From an uncultured Selenomonadaceae bacterium (GTDB lineage Bacteria; Bacillota; Negativicutes; Selenomonadales; Selenomonadaceae): a stretch of 43,170 nucleotides of DNA. A program made the translations under genes and the position numbers. The stretch spans positions 1-43,170 of the forward strand of contig CAJOGS010000009.1 in the NCBI GenBank assembly GCA_905234045.1. Reading direction: 5' to 3'. Under the pieces are notes generated by a model. The model was given only the letters and a program-made list of their open reading frames with translations. It searched no databases and was not told where the DNA came from. Shown piece after piece: positions 1 to 8,421 of the stretch. The first letter of the stretch is position 1, and the number at the start of each line of letters is the position of its first letter.

Positions 1-117
1 TATTTTCAAATATCGCCGTTGCGTTCGGCAAATATTCTTGAGGGTTTTCAATTCTATGTAAGAAATGCGCCGGTCAAAGTTGTTTGACATTTGCATTTTT
101 GGCAGTTTCAGCCGCCT
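1..117 (-). repeat. Partial duplicate of the rnz 3' end
   Basis: Bases 1-117 match bases 174-290 inside rnz with only three mismatches (around 60, 73 and 75). The offset is a constant 173 bp, so this is a diverged tandem copy of the last third of the gene, lying just downstream of the intact stop codon. The copy runs off the left edge, so its full length is unknown. It has no start and is not an intact gene. Confidence 0.9.
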
Positions 118-123
118 TTCTTA

Positions 124-1050
124 CTAATCCTGGAATTTCAAATTTATTGACATTCCGTCATTGCCGCAAATTGTATTTTCAAATATCGCCGTTGCGTTCG
201 GCAAATATTCTTGAGGGTTTTCAATTCTATGTGAGAAATGCGCCAGCCAAAGTTGTTTGACATTTGCATTTTTGGCAGTTTCAGCCGCCTGTGCAAATGT
301 CATGTGTCCGTGTTTCAAGGCAACAGGGGATTGTTCATTTTCGCCGAAAGTTGCTTCAGAAATCATTAAATCTGCATTTTCAGCCGCCGCCGTCAATGAA
401 TTGCAGGGCGAAGTATCGCCGGTAAATACAAATTTTAAACCTTTGCGCGGTTCGCCCAAAACTTGTTCAGGCAAAATAATTTTATCACCGACTTGCAAAC
501 TTTTTCCTTGCTGTAAAAATTTCCATTGATTTATCGGTACGCCCAACTCTTTTGCTTTTTGCGGTAAAAATTTTCCGGCGCGTTCCAATGTAAAACAATA
601 ACCTTGACTCGGCACGCGGTGAACTGTTTTAAAACAAGATAACCGCGCCGCTGTCGCTTGATGATTCGCAATTTCTGAAAGTTTCAAGCCGTCATTTGGA
701 ATTTTAATAAATTTAACTTCATATGGCAACCAGTCAAGCCATTTTAAAAATGGTTCAAGCGATTCCCCAAAAGTTTCGGGACCTGTGATATAAAAAGGCT
801 CCGTTCGTCCAAGACGCGCTATAGTTTGCAAAAGTCCGGGCAGTCCAAAAATATGATCGCCGTGATAGTGCGTAAATGCCAACAAATTAATTTTCATCAA
901 ACTGACGCCCGCTTTTCGTGCCGCTGTTTGCGTTCCTTCGCCGCAGTCAAAAAGTATCGAAACGCCGTCATTGATAAGCGATACCGCCGTTAATGCTCGC
1001 TCAGGCGTCGGAAAAAGTGCCGCCGTTCCAAGTAAGGTAACATTTATCAT
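124..1050 (-). CDS. rnz: Ribonuclease Z (tRNA 3' processing endonuclease)
   Basis: The 308-residue protein is a metallo-beta-lactamase-fold tRNase Z, which cuts the 3' trailer from tRNA precursors in the cytoplasm. The zinc motif HYHGDH is at residues 61-66. Further expected ligands are H144 (TVHRVPS), D212 (FTGDTSP) and H271 (LAHFSHR), and the length is normal for the short bacterial form. The ATG start at 1050 follows a GAGGTGAGG ribosome site. It begins 9 bp after the DUF262 gene at 1060-3222, so it is probably the last gene of the upstream defence operon. The stop is TAG followed directly by TAA in the same frame. Its 3' end is partly duplicated at 1-117. Confidence 0.95.
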   Translation of the reverse strand: MINVTLLGTAALFPTPERALTAVSLINDGVSILFDCGEGTQTAARKAGVSLMKINLLAFTHYHGDHIFGLPGLLQTIARLGRTEPFYITGPETFGESLEPFLKWLDWLPYEVKFIKIPNDGLKLSEIANHQATAARLSCFKTVHRVPSQGYCFTLERAGKFLPQKAKELGVPINQWKFLQQGKSLQVGDKIILPEQVLGEPRKGLKFVFTGDTSPCNSLTAAAENADLMISEATFGENEQSPVALKHGHMTFAQAAETAKNANVKQLWLAHFSHRIENPQEYLPNATAIFENTICGNDGMSINLKFQD

Positions 1051-1059
1051 CGCCTCACC

Positions 1060-3222
1060 TCACTTACAATAAATATTTTTCCCGCTCCAATTTTTAAATT
1101 TTAAAATTCTGTCCTCAATGTCAATGCCGTTTCGCTGATTTATTTCAAGCCTGTCAACAATTTTGCTTGTGGCACTTTCTTTGACGACGTAAGCCGCATT
1201 TTCACATTCTATAAAATATTTTCCCCAATCAAGCCGCAAGCCGAAATAATCACGTGAAATTTTATTTTCGGCGTCAACTGCTTTCAAAAATGGTTGATAC
1301 GCCTTTTCTGACAAACGTTTCGGCGTCTGGTAAGCCGTAAAAAGGTACGGCGCATTTTTAAAATCATTCCAAGAATATTTGCCGAATAGTTGCGGACGAA
1401 ATTCTTTGTACTTAATGTAGTAGTAACTCCATTCAAAATTTTTTTTACGTTTGCAGTTTTCCAAATGTTCATCAATAATTTTTTTCAGATAACCATCAGT
1501 GAAATTTTCACATTCGCTTAACAAAGTCTCTAATGCAAGTTGCGTATCTTCAAAGTGTTCATTGTACTTGCTGAAATGAAAAAGATTTTGCCACGAACTT
1601 GGAGAGACTGAACCAAATTGATAAATTTTATTTTGGTTTTGGAAATAATTAGATCGACGAACCAAAAGCGCACAGTCAATTAAATCATAATCGCAATTAA
1701 AAAGCGAAATGAAACGCTTGAAATATTCGGGATAATTCAAGCCTACAATTCTGATTTGCCCGTACAAAAGATAATGATCTTCCAATTCAAATAAATCTTC
1801 TGCGTAATTTGGATTTTCTTTCAGCCATTCAATTTTTGCGCGTTCATCTTTTAATTGACTTTCGTTGAAATTTGGATCAACTGCAATAATTTTTTCTTCG
1901 AGTAAAATACTTTCAATCTGTTTCAACATTGCGGGTAAACGGTTACCGCCTTGTCGTTTTTCACTGTCGCTAAGTTCAGAGGCAACAGAATTATTTACCA
2001 GATTATTTATAATTCTGATTCGCCGACGAAAATTTTCATCAGAAATTTTATCTCTGTTACAAAGATAAAACGTAAAAGCATACAACATTATAGTTTTTCC
2101 GAGTGAAAATTTTTTGCTTGTTACGCAATCAGCAAAAATATTTGGATTGTCGAAATACACAATAATTTTTCCAATCTCGTGACGATTTACACCGCGTTTG
2201 CTTTTATCGCCGATTGTAATTCTTTCTTCAAAAAATTTATCAATATCAATATCGCGCCAACAATCAAAAAAATTTTCCAACAGTTCAATATTTTTTTTAA
2301 CGTTGTCAGAAAAAAATTCGTCCAACAAGTCAAAAAAACTTTCACGGCTGTAATTTTGCGGCGTATCGTTTTTTTTGTAAAGCAAAATATCGCAGATAAA
2401 TTGAAAATAACGTAAAAATCCACTGTCAACCAAATTATTTTCGTCGCGGTACTTCCAAAGAATATCCGTCCACACGGTATCAATTTTTAAAATGATTCTG
2501 TCAGAAATTGCAACGTCGAAGGCGTCAAGCCGCCGTTTAAATTCTGCCTTGAAATGTTCAAAATTTGTAAGTTGCTTGCCGCGTGAATTCATCGTTATAT
2601 AAATTTCGTCCGTCAAGCCCATATCTTTAATCGGCAAAAAATAAAATGAAATATTTTCCAGTTGTTGCCAAAGATTTTGAACGTTGGAAAATTTTTTATT
2701 AATGGCGTCCAACATTTCCAACATTGCACTGATTGAAGGATCTTTTTTCCAACTTAGCGGAAACCACGCCTGATCTTGAATTTCTGCCGACAAAATATTT
2801 TTAAATTGCGGTTGAAAATTTACAAGTTCGGCGCAAAAATCCCGCGTATCGGGGCGCGTCTCGTATGAAAAATTTTTCAGAAAACTGTATTCTGAATCAG
2901 AAATATTTTCGCGTTTAGCGGCGTACCAGTAAAGCAAAAACAAAGTCGTCAAACGCTGTTGCCCGTCCAGCGGCGTCAAAATTCCCTTGTCGTCCAAATC
3001 GCCGTAAATAAAATCTAAGGTTATCGGCGTATTTGTCACGGCGTCATAAAGTGCGGTTAAAAAATTTTTGCGAACGCGCTTAATATTGGCGGTATTTCTG
3101 CCCTGCGCGTAGTCCCGCTGAATTATCGGAATAATAATTTTTTGCACGGAAATAATTTTTCCGCCGTCAATTTCAATCGCCGAATTAAAAATATCTTTAA
3201 AATTAAATTTCTGTGTCTGCAT
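1060..3222 (-). CDS. DUF262 protein without a visible nuclease domain
   Basis: A 720-residue DUF262 (GmrS-type, ParB/sulfiredoxin-like fold) protein. The N-terminal PIIQRDYAQGR segment is at about 33-42 and the signature DGQQRLTTLFLLY at 86-98. A conserved YITMNSRGKQLT stretch lies at 208-219. DUF262 domains in GmrSD and SspE bind or hydrolyse nucleotides and control DNA cleavage of modified phage DNA. Here the long C-terminal half looks mostly helical, and I see no HNH/DUF1524 motif. It shares both DGQQRLTTLFL and a YETRP motif (120-124) with the preceding gene, so the two are paralogues. ATG at 3222 follows CGAGG; the gap to the upstream gene is 12 bp. A defence role is inferred from family and context. 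Confidence 0.85.
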   Translation of the reverse strand: MQTQKFNFKDIFNSAIEIDGGKIISVQKIIIPIIQRDYAQGRNTANIKRVRKNFLTALYDAVTNTPITLDFIYGDLDDKGILTPLDGQQRLTTLFLLYWYAAKRENISDSEYSFLKNFSYETRPDTRDFCAELVNFQPQFKNILSAEIQDQAWFPLSWKKDPSISAMLEMLDAINKKFSNVQNLWQQLENISFYFLPIKDMGLTDEIYITMNSRGKQLTNFEHFKAEFKRRLDAFDVAISDRIILKIDTVWTDILWKYRDENNLVDSGFLRYFQFICDILLYKKNDTPQNYSRESFFDLLDEFFSDNVKKNIELLENFFDCWRDIDIDKFFEERITIGDKSKRGVNRHEIGKIIVYFDNPNIFADCVTSKKFSLGKTIMLYAFTFYLCNRDKISDENFRRRIRIINNLVNNSVASELSDSEKRQGGNRLPAMLKQIESILLEEKIIAVDPNFNESQLKDERAKIEWLKENPNYAEDLFELEDHYLLYGQIRIVGLNYPEYFKRFISLFNCDYDLIDCALLVRRSNYFQNQNKIYQFGSVSPSSWQNLFHFSKYNEHFEDTQLALETLLSECENFTDGYLKKIIDEHLENCKRKKNFEWSYYYIKYKEFRPQLFGKYSWNDFKNAPYLFTAYQTPKRLSEKAYQPFLKAVDAENKISRDYFGLRLDWGKYFIECENAAYVVKESATSKIVDRLEINQRNGIDIEDRILKFKNWSGKNIYCK

Positions 3223-3234
3223 AGTAAAACCTCG

Positions 3235-4932
3235 TTAAATAGGCTGTGTAAGATATTCTTTCAAAGTGTCGTTAATAGCCGCAAGGTAGGCGTCCCTGTC
3301 CAACTTCGACCAAAAATGTATCTGATTTTTTTCTGACTTAGTGTAATATTTCAGAAAAGCCATTTTTGTACAGAACGGGATAAATTCGCCGTGCATATCC
3401 ATTTTAATAATCGAATTGCGTTTCACGTCGAAAGTTGAATTACTTAACGCGGAATTTTCGCTACATTTCAACAAGGCAAGATTGGCGATAGAATTTGCGT
3501 AGTCTTCATCAGTTTCATTTGGCGAAAATTTTTCCAAAATTTTATCTTGAAGTTTTGAAAATTCCTCGTAACGAAATTCTTTTTTGTCCAAAAGTTTTTT
3601 AATTTCCTCAATCAAATTTGTATCAGACGTTTCAAGCGATTCTAAAGATTCTTTGTGCAATTTCAACCATTCACGCCAATTTTCCTGAATACCTTTTCTT
3701 TCGTCAGTCTTTAAAGCGTGAATGTGTTCCAAACTCCACGCCGCCTTTTTGTCGTCCACAAATTTAAACTTATCGAACGGGAACCAATACGCTTTTTCAG
3801 AATTTTGCCGCACGGATTCAACATTAAACAAAAGTAACAGCTGCCAAATTTTGTCTTTGTTTTCGTTGTAGTTCCAATCTGAATAATTTTCATTTTTGCC
3901 GAGTTTAACGCTGTCACAAATTATTTCATCAAGCCGTCGCTTAAATTCTGTAGTAGTTTTTCTTTTGGATTCTTTGTAAATATCAGAAATATTTTTATAG
4001 TCCGACGCAATTAAATAACCGATTTTGTGATAAAATTCGTGGTCTTCGTGCCAATCCTTCAGCAACAGAAAAGTTTTGCGAATGTTAAGCCAAACTTCAT
4101 CTAAATTTTTTTCGCCGCGCAGGTCGTTAAAATAAAAAAAAGTTGAATAAACGTCTTTTTCGTCTGATTTTTTCCCCGCAATCAAATTCAAAATTAAATC
4201 TATACGTGTCTGATATTTTTCAGGCGGCTCATTCGTCAAGAAGTACCACAACGAATCATTATGCAATTCTTTTTCAAGATTATCCCATTGCAACGCAATT
4301 TCTTGCTGTTTATTTGCGTCGATATTTTTATTACTGCGACTAAGAAACATTGCTTTTACAAGTTCGGCATTTGTCAGCGGAATTTGCCCAATATTAAGGC
4401 GCGTAAAAAGTGCCGCGCTGTCTTCAGTGCCGTCAACTTCGTACCAAATAATTTGAGTATTTTTGGCAAGTAAATTTTTCATATCAGGCATAATCACAGA
4501 TTTTTCTCCGCCTGCAAAAAACCATTCAGAAATTTTTTTGTAGGCGTTCGCAATAAATAAAAAATCTATGTTGCTGTCAGCTTTGATAAAATCTATATTT
4601 TCAAGAAAAGTTGCAGAATTTGGGCGCGTCTCGTAGTTCAAAGAAAATTTCGGAGCTTCGATAAAGCCGCCGCTTTCTCGGTGCATATAATTATAAATTA
4701 AAAATAAAGTTGTAAGGCGTTGCTGTCCGTCGATAACTTCAAAATTATTTTCGCCCAAATTTTTTACAACAACCGGTTGAAGGCAATATTTTTTATCTGT
4801 GTCAACCAAGTTATAAATATCATCTAAAAGTCGCTCGACTTCCCTTTCTGTCCAGCGATAACCGCGCTGATAATTCGGTATAAAAAATTTTCCTGCAATT
4901 TGATTTATAAAAATAGTTTTCAATTCTGCCAT
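3235..4932 (-). CDS. DUF262-DUF1524 (HNH) protein, GmrSD/SspE-like
   Basis: A 565-residue protein with an N-terminal DUF262 domain (IPNYQRGYRW at 18-27, DGQQR at 68-72) and a C-terminal DUF1524-type HNH region. The latter shows EHIHA at 402-406 and NLALLKCSENSALSN at 484-498, the usual pattern of a degenerate HNH nuclease. This domain order is that of GmrSD-type type IV restriction enzymes and of SspE, which act on modified DNA; the trigger here is unknown. The usual Pro after the His of DUF1524 (HIxP) is replaced, HIHA, which could affect activity. ATG at 4932 follows the very strong GGGAGGTGAT. It is separated from the restriction enzyme gene by 51 bp holding a TAG-array hairpin. Confidence 0.88.
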   Translation of the reverse strand: MAELKTIFINQIAGKFFIPNYQRGYRWTEREVERLLDDIYNLVDTDKKYCLQPVVVKNLGENNFEVIDGQQRLTTLFLIYNYMHRESGGFIEAPKFSLNYETRPNSATFLENIDFIKADSNIDFLFIANAYKKISEWFFAGGEKSVIMPDMKNLLAKNTQIIWYEVDGTEDSAALFTRLNIGQIPLTNAELVKAMFLSRSNKNIDANKQQEIALQWDNLEKELHNDSLWYFLTNEPPEKYQTRIDLILNLIAGKKSDEKDVYSTFFYFNDLRGEKNLDEVWLNIRKTFLLLKDWHEDHEFYHKIGYLIASDYKNISDIYKESKRKTTTEFKRRLDEIICDSVKLGKNENYSDWNYNENKDKIWQLLLLFNVESVRQNSEKAYWFPFDKFKFVDDKKAAWSLEHIHALKTDERKGIQENWREWLKLHKESLESLETSDTNLIEEIKKLLDKKEFRYEEFSKLQDKILEKFSPNETDEDYANSIANLALLKCSENSALSNSTFDVKRNSIIKMDMHGEFIPFCTKMAFLKYYTKSEKNQIHFWSKLDRDAYLAAINDTLKEYLTQPI

Positions 4933-4937
4933 TAAAT

Positions 4938-4988
4938 CACCTCCCGTGTAGTAGATAGTGGTTAGCGGTTAGAGAACTACCGACTACC
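4938..4988. repeat. Convergent TAG-array pair (short hairpin)
   Basis: Plus-strand TAG units (TAGTAGATAGTGGTTAG and on) face minus-strand units that start with the TAG stop codon of the restriction enzyme gene (TAGTCGG, TAGTTCTC). The two halves are complementary and can form a stem. No mobile element lies between them. Confidence 0.7.
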
Positions 4989-6258
4989 GATCTACCAAGC
5001 GAACAATCCAACTAATCCAATGCTTTATAGTTGACGCCCTGCGCGAATATGTGCTTTTACTTCCAACGTGATATAAATTTGAGTTTTCCATAATCTGAAC
5101 AATTTCATCTGTAGCAGGCATTACGCCGCGTTCAAAATATTTTTTCAGAATGTCGGAAAAAACTTTGTGCGATAAAATACATTCGCAGTAAGAAAGTTGC
5201 CGCTGCTTAAATTTTAAATTCAAAATCTTTTTGCCGCGTTCGGTAATGCAGTAATTGCCGGGACTTAATTTTTGAACCAACCCCAAATAAATCGCAGCAT
5301 TTGCATAATAATCTGTCTGCCGTTCGACAAATTTATATTCATCTGTAATTGAGTCGTCCGTCATTTCGTTTTTATTCAAAAGTTCGCAAAGATTTATCAC
5401 ACGTTCAAAACTGTCTGCTTGCGGAAAAGGTATCTCCGGCTCGGATTTTAATTCAGTCTTACGCAAAATATTTTGAATTTCTTCAAGATTTATTTCTGTG
5501 TCTTCAACAGAATAATTTTTCTGCTTAATGAGTTTCAGCGAATTATAATTTTGCGGATTCTCAAATTCATATTCGTAAAGTCGGTAAATTCCATTTGAAT
5601 AAACAAAAAATATTGTCTTAATCGGCTTGGTAATTTTTTCCCGCCACGTTCGATAAGGATAATACAACTGACGAATTAAAAAATCTTCGAAAATTTCGCG
5701 CTTAGCCTCGAAAAGCGATAAATATTTTACGCCTTCATACGCCGCGTCAATTTCAATCTGCGAATTTTGAACTTGTACATTATACGGCAAATTATTTTTA
5801 ACATCAGTAATGTTGAAATTAAAAATTCCTGAACTCATTCGACCGGCAACAGTTGCAGTAATATTTTCGTCGCTGACAAAATCAGCGATAATTCCGGCGG
5901 CAAAGGCAGTATTTAAAGCAACCGTTTCGCTGAAAACAGTTTCACTGTCCAGACTCTGAATGTGATTCGGCAAAGAAATTTTTACAATTTTTTCGTCAGT
6001 ATTTTCAAATTTATGATAAGAATCAAAATTTCCAATCAAATAATCGCCGCGCGTAATTGGCAAAATTGATAAATTATTGTTGCTAAAAATTTTTGGAAGA
6101 TTAACTTTATGATCAAATTTCACCATTAAACGCGGCTCTCTAAATTCTTTTATTTGCTCGGCGGAAATTTTAAAAATTTTGTCCTTTTCAACGCAATGCA
6201 AAATATCGTATTTCTGAAAAATTTTTTGCCACGCCGTTTCATTTTTACCTTCAGCCAT
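4984..6258 (-). CDS. Type II restriction endonuclease, PD-(D/E)XK fold
   Basis: A 424-residue protein encoded directly after a Dam-type methyltransferase; its ATG overlaps the methyltransferase stop by 8 bp, which argues for translational coupling of R to M. A PD-(D/E)XK core is visible: IEID ending in D171, then FEAK with E184 and K186, followed by a conserved helix FLIRQLYYPYRTW (193-205). The C-terminal 80 residues (GSKSTYSRRASTIKHWI near the end) look like a winged-helix DNA-binding module. I believe this matches the DUF6997/DUF7226-type restriction enzymes, but that name is from memory. The recognition site is presumably that of the partner enzyme. The stop TAG opens the array at 4938-4988. 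Confidence 0.8.
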   Translation of the reverse strand: MAEGKNETAWQKIFQKYDILHCVEKDKIFKISAEQIKEFREPRLMVKFDHKVNLPKIFSNNNLSILPITRGDYLIGNFDSYHKFENTDEKIVKISLPNHIQSLDSETVFSETVALNTAFAAGIIADFVSDENITATVAGRMSSGIFNFNITDVKNNLPYNVQVQNSQIEIDAAYEGVKYLSLFEAKREIFEDFLIRQLYYPYRTWREKITKPIKTIFFVYSNGIYRLYEYEFENPQNYNSLKLIKQKNYSVEDTEINLEEIQNILRKTELKSEPEIPFPQADSFERVINLCELLNKNEMTDDSITDEYKFVERQTDYYANAAIYLGLVQKLSPGNYCITERGKKILNLKFKQRQLSYCECILSHKVFSDILKKYFERGVMPATDEIVQIMENSNLYHVGSKSTYSRRASTIKHWISWIVRLVDR

Positions 6259-7087
6259 AATTTCTAATCACAACCTCCTCAACATCTCCGCGTTTACTTG
6301 CCACAGAATTAACCGCACGTTTCGCCTTTACCGTCGTTATATTGTAATTTGCGTAAATTTCACGGATAAAATCAGTTGCCGAATTTGACAGCATAAATTT
6401 AATTTTGCGTTCGTTCAAATCGTTGCAACAATTACGCAATCGAATTTGTTCATCACGATTAAAGCCGCCTTTAACGTAGCCTGTAAAATTCGCAGTTTCT
6501 GAAATCGGATCATAAGGCGGATCAAGGTATACAAAAGTTTTTTTTGAAATTGAATTTAAAACTTCGGCATAATCCAAAGAAGTAATTGTAACATCAGCAA
6601 CATTGAGATAACGGCTGACCGCTTTTAAAACCGGCGCATTAACAATGTTGGGATTCTTATAACTGCCGAAAGGCGTGTTAAATTCGCCGGCATTGTTGAC
6701 GCGGTACAAGCCGTTAAAACAAGTTTTATTCAGATAAATTATCCTTGCGGCGCGTTCAACTTCCGACAAAGCCGCGTATTTTTTTTTGTCTCTGTCTAAA
6801 TCACGTACAGCGTAAAAAGTTTCAGCGTCGTTTTTATATTGCGCCAGCGCGTCAATTAAATTTTCCACGTCGTCACGAATTACTTCATAAACCAAAATTA
6901 AATTTTCGTTAATGTCATTTATAAACGCCTTTCGCGGTTGAAGGTAAAAAAGCATTGCGCCGCCGCCTAAAAATGGCTCGCAGTAATTATTGGTATTTTT
7001 GGGCAACATTGGAATTAAAGTCGGTAAAAGTTGCCGCTTGCCGCCGACCCATTTTAACACGGGCATTACAAGATCATTTTTCGCCAT
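6251..7087 (-). CDS. D12-class Dam-type adenine-N6 DNA methyltransferase
   Basis: A 278-residue class-alpha adenine methyltransferase. The order is KWVGGKRQL (12-20), the AdoMet motif EPFLGGGAM (37-45), NKTCFNGLYRVN (120-131), the catalytic DPPY (189-192) and a C-terminal AVNSVASKRGDVEEV block. These are features of the Dam/DpnII methylase group, which usually methylates GATC; specificity here is inferred. The start was set at 7087 because GGAG lies 7 bases before that ATG; an upstream in-frame ATG at 7243 would overlap the MBL gene by 155 bp and lacks such a site. It protects host DNA from the restriction enzyme at 4984-6258. Confidence 0.92.
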   Translation of the reverse strand: MAKNDLVMPVLKWVGGKRQLLPTLIPMLPKNTNNYCEPFLGGGAMLFYLQPRKAFINDINENLILVYEVIRDDVENLIDALAQYKNDAETFYAVRDLDRDKKKYAALSEVERAARIIYLNKTCFNGLYRVNNAGEFNTPFGSYKNPNIVNAPVLKAVSRYLNVADVTITSLDYAEVLNSISKKTFVYLDPPYDPISETANFTGYVKGGFNRDEQIRLRNCCNDLNERKIKFMLSNSATDFIREIYANYNITTVKAKRAVNSVASKRGDVEEVVIRNYG

Positions 7088-7088
7088 T

Positions 7089-7871
7089 TTAAAACTCCAA
7101 AAAACTGCCTGTAGAAAATTTAGTGCGAATTTTATCGCCGGAACAATGGCACAGCTTGAAACTTTGTACGCCCAAATTTTCCAACGTGTCAAAAGTTTTT
7201 TCAATTCTTTCATCAGAGGCGTTAAGCAGATGAACGCCGCCAATCAAAGATTTTATCGGCAAGTCCAAACGTTTCTGAACGGTCGAAACAATATTTAAAA
7301 TGCCGACGTGCGAACAGGCAACCACAACCGCCACGCCGTCGCCTTCGCGCAGTACCAAACAAATTTCATCGTCGAAGTTGTCGGCAATTTTATTTTCGCC
7401 GCGCACAAATTTTTCAGGTATCGTTTCAAATTTGTACCAACGCTGAAAATTTCCAATCAGCCAGCTGTCGTTATCAAGTTGCAGAATGTCATCACAAACT
7501 TTTTGCTCAATCTTCCAACGCGCCAAATCTTGAAAAGTAAAACCTGCGCCACGATATTTAAAGCCGTCCGCAGTTTTTGAAAATTTTTCCTGCCAAAAAT
7601 TTCTGCCGGTATAAATAAATTTCGGCTTAACAAATTTAGTCAGCGCAGGAAAGCCCCCCGCGTGGTCAAAATGGGCGTGACTTATCACGACAAAATTAAT
7701 TTTCTTCAAGTCAACGCCCAACTTTTCCGCGTTTTTCCACGCCAAATCACTTTGCCCGCAGTCAAAAATAAATTTTAGCGTCGGCGTCTCGACATACAAA
7801 GATAAACCGTGCTCACATTCAAGGTCGGGATTGAAAGTAGTATCTTCAATCAAAACTTTTAAAGTTATCAT
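7089..7871 (-). CDS. MBL-fold metallohydrolase
   Basis: A 260-residue metallo-beta-lactamase-fold protein with HAHFDH at residues 65-70 and later His residues in ACSHVG, GGVHLL and LCHCSG, as expected for a two-metal site. It resembles the archaeal/bacterial group annotated as dihydropterin-linked synthase-like MBL proteins; the substrate cannot be told. Its stop sits 1 bp before the methyltransferase ATG, so it is probably the first gene of the operon MBL-M-R-DUF262-DUF262-rnz. ATG at 7871 follows AAGGA. Whether it takes part in defence is unknown. Confidence 0.85.
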   Translation of the reverse strand: MITLKVLIEDTTFNPDLECEHGLSLYVETPTLKFIFDCGQSDLAWKNAEKLGVDLKKINFVVISHAHFDHAGGFPALTKFVKPKFIYTGRNFWQEKFSKTADGFKYRGAGFTFQDLARWKIEQKVCDDILQLDNDSWLIGNFQRWYKFETIPEKFVRGENKIADNFDDEICLVLREGDGVAVVVACSHVGILNIVSTVQKRLDLPIKSLIGGVHLLNASDERIEKTFDTLENLGVQSFKLCHCSGDKIRTKFSTGSFLEF

Positions 7872-7893
7872 CAGTATTTTTCCTTAGCAGTAG

Positions 7894-8127
7894 TTAGGTG
7901 CGGTTGAACAATACAATTTTTTTATTTTTTTGAACGTACATTCTTTTTTCCGAAGCAAAAAAAGTACTAAAGAGCATGCACGCAAGTACCAAAGAAAAAG
8001 TGCTTTTGGGAATCCGCAAAGTTGCTACAAGTAAATCCCTAGTCTCTAGTCCTTAGCCCTTAGCCCCTATACTGCCGCACTTTGCGGATTTTTGAAAAAT
8101 ATTTCTGAATTATTCAACACGCCCTAG
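7894..8127. mobile_element. MITE-like element M1
   Basis: The right end TATTCAACACGCCCTAG (8111-8127) is the family terminal repeat. The left end TTAGGTGCGGTTGAACAA is a degenerate inverted copy. Inside, AATCCGCAAAGT (about 8011) and ACTTTGCGGATT (about 8080) form inverted arms around a heptad TAG array (8034-8069). No coding capacity. Confidence 0.7.
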
Positions 8128-8159
8128 TTTAGTAGTAAGATAGTTGGATAGTGGAATAG

Positions 8160-8397
8160 TAAAAAAATTTTAGTTCGATGAAAGCGGTAAACTAGATGCG
8201 CGCAAGGACGCGCGCTCACATAGCCGCCGCGCGCAGGTTGCCGGAAGCGACCGCAGTATGCGCGGCTAGCGTTTTCTTGCAAAGGCGACGAGTAGGAGCG
8301 TTTGCTTACTTTCTTTTTCGCAATGCAAAAACAAAGTACTTTTAATATAAAAATTATTGAAATAAAAATTTACCGACAACCGCTAGTATATAAAACG
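8160..8397. repeat. MITE interior module without clear ends
   Basis: This part of the 7872-8418 gap holds modules also seen in other elements (TTCGATGAAA, TTGCAAAGGCGACGAGTAGG, AAAGTACTTTTAATAT). Between them is an unusually GC-rich stretch at about 8195-8275. I see no gene and no family terminal repeat on its right side, so it may be a truncated element. Confidence 0.5.
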
Positions 8398-8421
8398 CTA
8401 ACAACTAACAACTAACCACTA
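8398..8421 (-). repeat. Heptad TAG array starting at the gatA stop
   Basis: On the minus strand the gatA TAG stop is followed by TGGTTAG, TTGTTAG and TTGTTAG, a strict 7-base period. Successive TAGs therefore fall in all three reading frames. Confidence 0.8.
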
